NCBI GenBank assembly: GCA_947164805.1
Contig: CAMUXX010000011.1
Coordinates: forward strand, 1 to 13,241
Reading direction: 5' to 3'
Length of the DNA: 13,241 bases
Source of the DNA: an uncultured Elusimicrobia bacterium
Lineage (GTDB): Bacteria > Elusimicrobiota > Elusimicrobia > Elusimicrobiales > Elusimicrobiaceae
Position 1 is the stretch's first letter; the number at the start of each line of letters is the position of its first letter. The position numbers and the translations under genes were made by a program. Below are positions 6,378 to 12,897 of this stretch, one piece after another. The notes beneath the pieces are model-generated. The model searched no databases and was not told the origin of the DNA. It saw only the letters and a program-made list of their open reading frames with translations.

Positions 6378-7172
6378 TTATAAAGGATACTCGGACTTTA
6401 CTTTTAAATCATAATCGACAATTGTTGTGTATGGTTCAAGATCTTTCCAAGAAGTAATGATATCGCATACAGGCACACCGTCTTTATCAATCCTGTGCAA
6501 AAAGAGGTTTTCCTGTCCTGTTTTGTAAACTCGGCAAATTAAATTATCTCCAAGAAAAGTTTCCTTATTGAAACGCACTTGTATGGTTTTTAAGAGGTGC
6601 GTTTTTCTAAAATCTTCCGGCAAAGACATAGCGGCAATATGTAAATAACTTTTATTGTTTGTATGATTATTAAAATCAATATCGGAAATATTTATATTAT
6701 GTGAAAAGTTAGATATTTCCCCCACGGTATCCGGTAATGAAATTTTAGAATGGGCACCCAATGCTAAATCTTTACATACGGCGAATTTAGCGGCCATTTC
6801 ATCAGCCCTTGCAACACGCCTGTTCTTAATATCCATAATTAACCAAAGTGAATCCCCTTGAGCAAAAACTTTATTATTGTAATATAGACGGAAATCTGCA
6901 TATATTTTTAACTTTGATATTTCCGAAAACCATAATTCAACCTTTATTTCTTCTGCCCAAAAAGGTAGTGTGTCAATTATCTGCATATTCAGTTCGCTTA
7001 TAACCCAATATTGGCCTTTTGTTTGCAAATCAAAGGCAGCCATTTTACGCGTAGCACTATAACGTGCGAAAGTATCTTGTATATAACTAATGGCTGATAT
7101 CGGGCGCAAACGGTATCGTTGCATATCCATATCGTCTAGGACAACAGTATAATTTTTTACATATTTTGGCAT
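6378..7172 (-). CDS. Bacterial acyl-ACP thioesterase (FatA/FatB fold)
   Basis: Hydrolyses acyl chains from acyl carrier protein, releasing free fatty acids in the cytoplasm. The 264 residues fit a double hotdog protein of Pfam PF01643. The first hotdog opens with YTVVLDDMDMQRYRLRPISAISYIQD and contains WVISELNMQI; the second contains SDIDFNNHTNNKSYL (163-177), the catalytic motif, with Asp166, Asn168 and His170 in the positions of the plant enzyme's D-x-N-x-H set. An AAGGGGGG ribosome site lies before the ATG. The gene is divergent from the MarR gene across 106 bp with overlapping promoters, so the MarR protein could control it, as the MarR-family FabT does for fatty acid synthesis genes. Chain-length preference cannot be read from sequence. 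Confidence 0.9.
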   Translation of the reverse strand: MPKYVKNYTVVLDDMDMQRYRLRPISAISYIQDTFARYSATRKMAAFDLQTKGQYWVISELNMQIIDTLPFWAEEIKVELWFSEISKLKIYADFRLYYNNKVFAQGDSLWLIMDIKNRRVARADEMAAKFAVCKDLALGAHSKISLPDTVGEISNFSHNINISDIDFNNHTNNKSYLHIAAMSLPEDFRKTHLLKTIQVRFNKETFLGDNLICRVYKTGQENLFLHRIDKDGVPVCDIITSWKDLEPYTTIVDYDLKVKSEYPL

Positions 7173-7211
7173 AATTTACCCCCCTTGAAAAAATTACCTA
7201 AACTTATAAAT

Positions 7212-7241
7212 ATTATATCATTTTTGTTGACACAGAAACAA
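7212..7241 (-). promoter_or_regulatory. Promoter of the acyl-ACP thioesterase gene
   Basis: On the minus strand the extended -10 TGA-TATAAT (hexamer 7212-7217) has TTGTTT 18 nt upstream (7236-7241). The start would fall near 7205, giving a leader of about 33 nt. Its spacer and -35 region overlap the TTGACA of the divergent MarR promoter, so the two promoters cannot easily be occupied at once. Confidence 0.55.
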
Positions 7242-7256
7242 AAAATAATATATACT
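7227..7256 (+). promoter_or_regulatory. Promoter of the MarR/efflux operon
   Basis: Perfect TTGACA at 7227-7232, an 18-nt spacer, and TATACT at 7251-7256. Transcription should start near 7263. The ribosome site GAGG (7265-7268) lies 10 nt before the ATG at 7279. Confidence 0.75.
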
Positions 7257-7263
7257 CTATATA
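7249..7263. promoter_or_regulatory. Possible operator overlapping the MarR -10
   Basis: TATATA-CTC-TATATA is an inverted repeat covering the -10 and the predicted start site, the classic place for autoregulation by a MarR-family repressor. The A/T composition makes chance palindromes likely, so this is a candidate only. Confidence 0.35.
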
Positions 7264-7278
7264 AGAGGCAATAGAAAT

Positions 7279-7737
7279 ATGACTAATGTTAAAGAGTTTG
7301 ATTCCTTAATAAAATCCTTGCTTTATATTATTGAAGATATAGATACACAAATGCAAAATTCACAAGGTACATTAAAAAATTTTACCATTAATGAAATGCA
7401 CTGCATCGATTATATAAAAAACGCCAAAAACCCAAATGTTACAAAATTATCTAAAGCTTTGAATATTACACGTGGTGGTATAAGCCGCCTAATAAAAAAA
7501 CTTATTAACAAAGGTGCAGTGCAAATATATACAAATGAAACTAACAGAAAGGAAATTTATTATAAATTAACTTCTATCGGAAAAAAAGTTTTTGATATAC
7601 ATAAAAAAATGCATTATGCTTATCATAAAAAAGATGTACAGTTTTTTAAACAATTCAGCAAAAAAGATATAGAAACAGGTCTAAATTTTATCAAAAAATA
7701 TATAGAACACGCTAAACAACAAATTAAAAATTTTTAG
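7279..7737 (+). CDS. MarR-family regulator with AdcR-like zinc-ligand positions
   Basis: A 152-residue winged-helix dimeric repressor. The helix-turn-helix lies at about 54-77 (VTKLSKALNITRGGISRLIKKLINKG), the wing at about 82-97 (IYTNETNRKEIYYKL), flanked by dimerisation helices. His41 sits where AdcR has its zinc ligand His42 in helix 2 (TINEMHC compared with TNTQEH), and His108 and His112 in HKKMH fall at the residue numbers of AdcR ligands His108 and His112. The acidic ligand AdcR Glu24 is not obvious, though Glu19, Asp20 and Asp22 are near. This suggests metal sensing, which fits the efflux permease starting 7 bp downstream. Alternatively it could be a FabT-like regulator of the divergent thioesterase. 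The ligand alignment was made by eye from memory of AdcR. Confidence 0.85.
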   Translation: MTNVKEFDSLIKSLLYIIEDIDTQMQNSQGTLKNFTINEMHCIDYIKNAKNPNVTKLSKALNITRGGISRLIKKLINKGAVQIYTNETNRKEIYYKLTSIGKKVFDIHKKMHYAYHKKDVQFFKQFSKKDIETGLNFIKKYIEHAKQQIKNF

Positions 7738-7744
7738 GAGTATT

Positions 7745-8989
7745 ATGGAATTTATAAAAGAAATTGCACTTGTAATATTTTCAATATTTAATGAAATGTC
7801 CGTTTATCTGTTACTCGGATTTTTATTTGCTGGCATTTTGCATGTACTTGTGCCGCAACAATTATTTTCAAAATACCTTTCAAAAAACAGTTGGTCTTCC
7901 GTTTTGTATGCAACGCTTTTCGGTATACCTTTGCCTTTGTGTTCATGCGGCGTGATACCGACAGGGATGGCACTATATAGGGAAGGCGCCTCAAAGGGTT
8001 CTGTTGTGGCATTTTTGATAGCAACACCGCAAACGGGGGTAGATTCAATTATCGCCACTTATTCTTTGCTCGGTTTGCCTTTTGCCGTTATTCGCCCGAT
8101 AGTCGCTTTATGTACCGCTATGTTTGCAGGCCTTACAACAAATATTTTTACTCATGAAGAAAATTCTGTCACTATAAAACAGGAAAACAACAAAAAACAA
8201 GGAACCCTTACTTTTGCACAAAAAATAAAAATGGTTTTCCGCTACGGTTATGTGGAAATGATGGAAGATATCGGCAAAATGCTAATGTTCGGGCTGATTG
8301 TAGCCGGGTTAATTTCTTATTTTGTGCCTGATAATTTTTTTATGATTTTCGGTAATAATACCATTTTAACAATGTTACTTGTGCTAATAGTTGCAATACC
8401 GATGTATGTTTGCGCTACCGGTTCTATACCGATAGCAATAGCCCTGATGATGAAAGGCATGAGCCCGGGTACAGCCCTTGTTTTGCTTATGGCGGGGCCA
8501 GCGGCAAATATCGCTTCAATGTTGGTTATCGGTAAAGTTTTGGGCAAAAAAACATTTGCACTTTATTTGACAACACTTGTTATAGGCGCAATAACTTCCG
8601 GTTTAATTATAGATAATTTTTTGCCGGCGGCTTGGTTTGATGTTTCAAATTTCGCTATGGTAGGGCATCACAGCGGACATTTTTATAATTTTAAAATAAT
8701 TTGTTCAATTATTTTGCTTGCCCTTTTTGTAAATTCAATAATACAGAAGAAAAATAAGGAGAATCTTATGCAAAGTACTTCAAATAAAACTATTGCTTTT
8801 AAAATTGACGGCATGAATTGCAATCATTGCAAAAACAATGTGACAAAAGCCATAAGTGCTTTAAAATCAGTCAAAACAGTTAATGTAAATTTAAGCGAAG
8901 GCATTGCTTATGTTGAAGGCGATGCAAGCGACGCGGAAATAAAAACCGCGGTTGAGGCTATCGGCTTTGAATTTAAAGGCAGAATTTAA
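7745..8989 (+). CDS. Heavy-metal efflux permease (SO_0444-like, UPF0718/ArsP-type) with C-terminal HMA domain
   Basis: A 414-residue inner-membrane protein. Residues 1 to about 335 form a permease with two halves of hydrophobic helices. The first half contains GIPLPLCSCGVIPTG with a C-x-C pair (Cys66, Cys68) and ATPQTGVDSI; the second contains MYVCATGSIPIAIALM and MAGPAANIASM. This pattern matches SO_0444/SO_0445-type Cu/Zn efflux transporters, relatives of ArsP. Residues about 349-414 are a heavy-metal-associated domain with GMNCNHC (Cys359, Cys362), as in CopZ, ending KTAVEAIGFEFKG. A His-rich loop (HHSGHFYNF) precedes the linker. The AGGAG site overlaps the stop of the MarR gene, so the two form one operon. 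Inference: Cu(I) or Zn(II) export controlled by the MarR protein. Metal specificity is not provable here. Confidence 0.87.
   Translation: MEFIKEIALVIFSIFNEMSVYLLLGFLFAGILHVLVPQQLFSKYLSKNSWSSVLYATLFGIPLPLCSCGVIPTGMALYREGASKGSVVAFLIATPQTGVDSIIATYSLLGLPFAVIRPIVALCTAMFAGLTTNIFTHEENSVTIKQENNKKQGTLTFAQKIKMVFRYGYVEMMEDIGKMLMFGLIVAGLISYFVPDNFFMIFGNNTILTMLLVLIVAIPMYVCATGSIPIAIALMMKGMSPGTALVLLMAGPAANIASMLVIGKVLGKKTFALYLTTLVIGAITSGLIIDNFLPAAWFDVSNFAMVGHHSGHFYNFKIICSIILLALFVNSIIQKKNKENLMQSTSNKTIAFKIDGMNCNHCKNNVTKAISALKSVKTVNVNLSEGIAYVEGDASDAEIKTAVEAIGFEFKGRI
8756..8770 (+). promoter_or_regulatory. Internal ribosome site and in-frame ATG before the HMA domain
   Basis: AAGGAG at 8756-8761, 6 nt, then ATG at 8768, in frame with the permease (codon 342). 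This is as good a site as any at an annotated start in the window. Translation from it would give a 73-residue free HMA protein (8768-8989) with GMNCNHC intact, the size of a CopZ-type chaperone. Inside a coding region such a site may be chance: the encoded residues (NKENLMQ) are an unconstrained linker. Confidence 0.5.
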
Positions 8990-9006
8990 AATAAAATAAA
9001 AAAACA

Positions 9007-9045
9007 AAACCGCCCTATACATCTAGTAAAGGGCGGTTTATTTTT
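9007..9045. terminator. Bidirectional terminator between efflux operon and cupin gene
   Basis: AAACCGCCCT (9007-9016) pairs with AGGGCGGTTT (9030-9039) in a 10-bp stem. ATTTTTAT follows on the plus strand and TTTTGTTTTTTTATTTT on the minus strand, so it can end both converging units (stops at 8989 and 9060). Confidence 0.88.
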
Positions 9046-9059
9046 ATAGATTTATGATG

Positions 9060-9434
9060 TTAGCAAATTTCGCCGTCACCAAAGCCATATTGTTGCAAAG
9101 AATCTTTTTTTGCTTGCACGCAAATATATTCCAATTCTGTTTTGGCTTCCATAGTGCGGACGGCACAAGGGGCTACGCATACGCAAGAACCTTCCTTAAC
9201 ATCAAGGGTTTCACCGTCCAAAGTCATGGTACCGTTGCCTTTTAAGAAGATATAAACTTCTTCGTTTTGTTTATGCTTATGATTGAAGGGAAGTTTTACT
9301 CCTGCAGGCATACAATTAGCTGAAATTTCGCAGCTTGTTAACCCCAAGGCATCATGCAAAAATGCTTTACCGTTTTCACATTTTGTGCATAAGTCTGCTA
9401 ATTTACCGATTTCTGTTTTTTTATAATTTGACAT
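9060..9434 (-). CDS. Cysteine-rich cupin-domain protein
   Basis: This 124-residue protein is a single small cupin barrel. Motif 1 is clear: HKHKQNEEVYIFLKG gives H-x-H-x4-E-x6-G (His52, His54, Glu59, Gly66), three metal ligands. Motif 2 is poor: in GSCVCVAPCAVR (82-93) the fourth ligand His is absent. There are nine cysteines (16, 19, 35, 41, 84, 86, 90, one in EYIC, and the last residue), including C-x2-C near the front and C-x-C-x3-C in the barrel, unusually many for the fold, so extra metal or redox chemistry is possible. AAGGAGA lies before the ATG and an extended -10 at 9463-9471. The stop faces a bidirectional terminator. No substrate can be assigned; related proteins are simply called cupin-domain proteins. 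Confidence 0.85.
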   Translation of the reverse strand: MSNYKKTEIGKLADLCTKCENGKAFLHDALGLTSCEISANCMPAGVKLPFNHKHKQNEEVYIFLKGNGTMTLDGETLDVKEGSCVCVAPCAVRTMEAKTELEYICVQAKKDSLQQYGFGDGEIC

Positions 9435-9462
9435 AATTTCTCCTTACAATAAATATATAGAT

Positions 9463-9480
9463 ATTGTATCAATTTTAAAA
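9463..9480 (-). promoter_or_regulatory. Probable cupin gene promoter (extended -10)
   Basis: On the minus strand TGA-TACAAT (hexamer 9463-9468) is preceded by TTTTAAAA, as in the aquaporin promoter. It lies just upstream of the cupin gene, next to the stop of the phosphate transporter gene at 9482. Start near 9456 gives a leader of about 22 nt that includes the AAGGAGA site. Confidence 0.5.
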
Positions 9481-9481
9481 C

Positions 9482-11188
9482 TTAATGTTTGGCTTTACCT
9501 GCATTCGATTCTACTACATTTAGGGCATAGTCACCCATTTTTTCAAAACTAGTTAAAATATCGGTATATAAAGTAAGTGCTGCCGGGGAAATTTGATTTT
9601 TTGTAAAATCATTTGAAGTTTTTTCTTCACGAAATTTATGTCGCATTTGGTTTAATATATCTTCTTGAGCAATTGCATTTGTTAAAATTTTTATCTTGTC
9701 CGTTTTATTATCAGGTAAAATAGTTGAGCGCATTTGTTTTATAATTTTCTTTACTTGTTTGCCTATGCTTTCCAATTTGGAATATTCTTCGTTATTAAAG
9801 GCTTTTATTTCTTGTGCTTTAGTAAGCAATTGTCCTATTTTTTCCCCGTGGTCTGCTATCTTTTCCAAATAATTTATTTGGTCAAGCAAAAGCATAACTT
9901 CGTTAATCATATCACGCGAAAGTTGTTCGTGGGTTAAATTCTTTAAAAATTCGGTAATTTTATATTCTAAGATATCACTTGCCTTTTCTTCGGCATATAC
10001 ATCTTGGATGGTGCGTTCAAATAACTCCGTTGATTCCGCTTTTATAGCATGTAATAATTTAGTGGAAATTACATACACCATACCTGCCATGAGGTCTATT
10101 TCCCTGCGGGCAGCATCAATAAACAACTCAGGTGTAGTTGTAATACCTACCTTAAGATAGCGAAGTTCCGTTTGCCCTTGTTCATTACGTTTTACAGGTA
10201 AAAGGAATAAAATTAATTTTTCAAATTGTTTGATAAAAATAAGCATTACCCCGGTATTTATAATATTAAAAGTGGTATGAAAAGCCGCCAAATGATAAGG
10301 AATACTTGTAAGCAAAACTTCAGGACTGTTGCCCTGTGTGGAACCTGAAACGAATAAATCTATAAAATGCAAAAACGGATGGAAAAATAAGACAGCCCAT
10401 ATAACACCTATTAAATTAAAAAGCATATGGCCCAAAGCTGCCCGTTTTGCGGAACGCGGTGCGCCGATGGCTGCAATATTTGCTGTAATTGTAGTACCGA
10501 TATTTTCCCCAAGCACCAATGCACAAGCGGTAGGGTAATCAATAAGTCCTTTTGCCGCACAAGTAAGTGTAACAGCCATAACCGCGCTTGAAGATTGCAA
10601 TAAAACAGTTAATACCGCGCCTACACCGATTACACCCAATAAAGAAAGTAAAGTATCCGGGCGAAATTTGACAATCCACTCCACCGCCGCTTGGGAATTT
10701 TGAATATCAGGCAAGGATTCTTGAATAAGTGACAAACCCAAAAAAAGTAACCCGAAACCTACCATTGCCTCACCGACACGGCGAACTATCGGCCACTTTT
10801 TAATAAATTGGGAAAAGAAACCAATACCAATCATCGGCATAGCAAACAATGATATGTTTACCTTAAACCCAAGTAAACTGATTAGCCAAGCAGTTGTAGT
10901 TGTACCGATATTTGCTCCGAAAATTACACCGAGTGATTGCGACAAACTAAGCAAACCCGCACTTGCAAAACCTACAACCATTACTGTTGTGGCGGAAGAA
11001 GATTGAATAATGGAAGTGGCAACAATACCCGATAATGTAGCCGTAAAACGATTAGTGGTGGCATGGGATATAATTGTTCTTAACTTATCACCGGCGGTTT
11101 TTTGTAACCCGTCACTCATCATTTTGATGCCTAACAGGAAAACCCCCAAACCACCCAATAAATCAAGTGCAAAAAGAAAACCTTTCAT
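9482..11188 (-). CDS. Na/Pi cotransporter family protein with PhoU-like C-terminal domain
   Basis: A 568-residue membrane protein of the NptA/PNaS family. Two inverted Na/Pi cotransporter repeats (Pfam PF02690) carry the signature QSSS at 62-65 (IIQSSSATTVM) and 198-201 (LLQSSSAVMAV), each followed by a GxNIGTT motif (GANIGTTTTA at 91-100; GENIGTTITA in the second repeat). From about 345 to 555 the protein is soluble, helical and PhoU-like (DAARREIDLMAGMVYVIS, YLEKIADHGEKIGQL, FEKMGDYALNV), the usual layout of bacterial family members. It imports phosphate, probably with sodium, although some members may export it. The ATG has no ribosome site; an extended -10 sits 7 nt upstream, so the mRNA should be leaderless. 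The stop is 48 bp from the cupin start, and the cupin gene has its own promoter. Confidence 0.92.
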   Translation of the reverse strand: MKGFLFALDLLGGLGVFLLGIKMMSDGLQKTAGDKLRTIISHATTNRFTATLSGIVATSIIQSSSATTVMVVGFASAGLLSLSQSLGVIFGANIGTTTTAWLISLLGFKVNISLFAMPMIGIGFFSQFIKKWPIVRRVGEAMVGFGLLFLGLSLIQESLPDIQNSQAAVEWIVKFRPDTLLSLLGVIGVGAVLTVLLQSSSAVMAVTLTCAAKGLIDYPTACALVLGENIGTTITANIAAIGAPRSAKRAALGHMLFNLIGVIWAVLFFHPFLHFIDLFVSGSTQGNSPEVLLTSIPYHLAAFHTTFNIINTGVMLIFIKQFEKLILFLLPVKRNEQGQTELRYLKVGITTTPELFIDAARREIDLMAGMVYVISTKLLHAIKAESTELFERTIQDVYAEEKASDILEYKITEFLKNLTHEQLSRDMINEVMLLLDQINYLEKIADHGEKIGQLLTKAQEIKAFNNEEYSKLESIGKQVKKIIKQMRSTILPDNKTDKIKILTNAIAQEDILNQMRHKFREEKTSNDFTKNQISPAALTLYTDILTSFEKMGDYALNVVESNAGKAKH

Positions 11189-11195
11189 TATAACA

Positions 11196-11224
11196 ATTAT
11201 AGCAAAATACGCTTTTTTCGTCTA
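11196..11224 (-). promoter_or_regulatory. Promoter of the Na/Pi transporter gene, leaderless
   Basis: On the minus strand TAGACG (11219-11224), 17 nt, then the extended -10 TGC-TATAAT (hexamer 11196-11201), 7 nt, then the ATG at 11188. The predicted start is one base before or at the ATG. There is no ribosome site. Confidence 0.65.
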
Positions 11225-11264
11225 TATTAAAACCGCCCGAGGCTGTACGCCAGGGGCGGTTTTT
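11222..11264. terminator. Terminator after the flavodoxin lipoprotein gene
   Basis: AAAACCGCCC (11229-11238) pairs with GGGCGGTTTT (11254-11263). Inside, GA and AG face each other and GGC pairs with GCC around TGTAC. On the minus strand it ends the flavodoxin operon (stop at 11280) with TTTTAATATA. The outer stem is nearly identical to the terminator at 9007-9039, and its tail touches the -35 of the Na/Pi gene. Confidence 0.85.
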
Positions 11265-11279
11265 GATATATTGAAAGTA

Positions 11280-11858
11280 TTATTTTAAAGTCTTAACCCA
11301 GTGTTTTAATTCTTCAACGGACGGATTATTATTTAAAGTTCTGCCTTTAATAATCTTTGCGGAAGAAGAAACACTTGATTTTAAATCATTGTCAGTATTA
11401 CCGATAGGGCTTGAACCGGAAGTCGCAAACAAGATGATGGTTTTGTTTGAAAAATCCTGACTTTCTAAAAAGGTTCTTACTACACGGGGTGCTGTTCCCC
11501 ACCAAATCGGAAAACCAAGATAGACAGTATCATAATCTTTTGCGGAAAATTTACTCTTCACTATGCCAGGGCGTGAAGATTGGTCTTTCATTTCCAAAGA
11601 ACTTCTTGAATTTGGATTAGTCCAATCTAAATCTTCGCTTCTATAAGAGATTAAAGGTTTAATTTCATAAATATCAGCATTTATGGCTTTGGCCAAATTT
11701 TGCGCTACTTGTTTGGTTGTTCCCGTGGCAGAAAAATAGACAACTACAACCCCTTGCTTTTGCATCGGTGCAGGAGTTTGGGCCTCTTTTGCATTAGGTT
11801 TGGCATTGCATGCCGTAACAAATAAAATTGCTGTTAAAAACACCAAAATCTTTCTCAT
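11280..11858 (-). CDS. Exported flavodoxin (Flavodoxin_4 type) with lipoprotein signal
   Basis: A 192-residue precursor with a lipoprotein signal (lipobox VTAC, Cys17) and a short Ala/Pro/Gln linker, followed by a flavodoxin domain. The FMN phosphate loop is FSATGTTKQVA (about 43-53). DLDWTNPNSRSSLEMKDQSSRPGI and YLGFPIWWGTAPRVVRTFLES, then ILFATSGSSPIGN, are typical of the Flavodoxin_4 family (Pfam PF12682). Flavodoxins normally act in the cytoplasm, so membrane anchoring outside it is unusual but recurs in this family in gut anaerobes. It is last in an operon after the hydrolase, 11 bp from its stop, with AAGGAG before the ATG. The redox partner is unknown; the flavodoxin-family protein two genes upstream is a candidate only if exported. 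Confidence 0.88.
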   Translation of the reverse strand: MRKILVFLTAILFVTACNAKPNAKEAQTPAPMQKQGVVVVYFSATGTTKQVAQNLAKAINADIYEIKPLISYRSEDLDWTNPNSRSSLEMKDQSSRPGIVKSKFSAKDYDTVYLGFPIWWGTAPRVVRTFLESQDFSNKTIILFATSGSSPIGNTDNDLKSSVSSSAKIIKGRTLNNNPSVEELKHWVKTLK

Positions 11859-11869
11859 AATTTCTCCTT

Positions 11870-12886
11870 TTATTTTAAATTGGTTTTAAAGAAATCCTCT
11901 ATTTTATTAAACGGGATTTTTTCCATATTGTCATATAAATCAACATGGCTTGCACCCGGGATAATAAGCAATTCTTTATTTGCGCCTTTTAATTTTTTAA
12001 AGGCATCTTCCCCAAAGTAACGGCTATGGGCCTTTTCACCGTGAATAACCAAAACGGCATTTCTGATTTCGCCGGAGCGTTGCAAAGCCGGTTGATTTAT
12101 AAGACCTAAAGAAGAAGTGATGTTCCATTTCCCGTTAGAATTAATTGAGCGTGCGTGAAAGCCGCGCGGTGTTTTATAATAATTAAAGTAATCTTGTACA
12201 AATTGCGGTTCTTGGCCTGTTAATTTTTCAGGTAAACCATCAGCACCGGCATAAGTGCCGTTTTTGTAATCTTTTGTACGCTGATTATTTAATTGTTTAA
12301 GCATTTCATAGCGGGCGTTTTCATCAACTGAATCATTATAGCCTTTAGCGGCCACACGCGTCATATCATACATTGTAGAAACAACCGTTGCTTTAATGCG
12401 TGTATCCATAGCAGCGGCGTTTAAAGCCCATCCGCCAAAACCGCAAATACCGATAATGCCGATTTTGTTTTCATCCACATAAGGGCGCGTTATCAAGTAA
12501 TCAACGGCAGCGCTAAAATCTTCTGTGTTAATATCGGGGGAAGCAACATTTCTTGGTTTGCCGGAAGATTCCCCTGTATAAGAAGGATCAAAAGCCAAAG
12601 CAATAAAACCGCGCTCTGCCATAGTTTGAGCATATAGACCGGAAGATTGTTCCTTAACTGCCCCAAAAGGCCCGCTGACGGCAATTGCCGCAAATTTTTT
12701 GCTTTTTTCCATATCTTTTGGCATATATAAATCACCGGCTAATTTGATACCATAGCGGTTTTTAAAATGCACTTTTTTAACAGTTACTTTATCACTTTTT
12801 GTAAACACTTTGTCCCAACTTTTAGCATTTACCATAGTTAAACCTCCAAGTAAAATAATTCCAAGTAATAATAATGTTGTTTTCAT
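11870..12886 (-). CDS. Exported alpha/beta hydrolase, dienelactone-hydrolase-like, Cys nucleophile
   Basis: A 338-residue precursor with a signal peptide (cleavage probably after MVNA, residue 21). The alpha/beta hydrolase fold is seen from FKNRYGIKLAGDLYMPK onward. The nucleophile elbow is GICGFGG with Cys148 in place of the usual Ser, as in dienelactone hydrolase and YcjY-like proteins. The oxyanion region is AVSGPFGAVKEQ (69-80), and the catalytic His is probably His314 in IPGASHVDLYDN. The motif AHSRYFGEDAFKKL is also shared with the YcjY-like group. The substrate is unknown; esters or lactones of small molecules are likely. GAGGAG overlaps the stop of the upstream flavodoxin-family gene (11-bp gap), and the downstream flavodoxin starts 11 bp after this stop, so the three are one operon. 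Confidence 0.88.
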   Translation of the reverse strand: MKTTLLLLGIILLGGLTMVNAKSWDKVFTKSDKVTVKKVHFKNRYGIKLAGDLYMPKDMEKSKKFAAIAVSGPFGAVKEQSSGLYAQTMAERGFIALAFDPSYTGESSGKPRNVASPDINTEDFSAAVDYLITRPYVDENKIGIIGICGFGGWALNAAAMDTRIKATVVSTMYDMTRVAAKGYNDSVDENARYEMLKQLNNQRTKDYKNGTYAGADGLPEKLTGQEPQFVQDYFNYYKTPRGFHARSINSNGKWNITSSLGLINQPALQRSGEIRNAVLVIHGEKAHSRYFGEDAFKKLKGANKELLIIPGASHVDLYDNMEKIPFNKIEDFFKTNLK

Positions 12887-12897
12887 TTAAAACTCCT

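Noticed and set aside
7788..8547. Minus-strand open frames opposite the efflux permease
   Set aside because: They mirror a gene with clear domains and lack start signals and homology.
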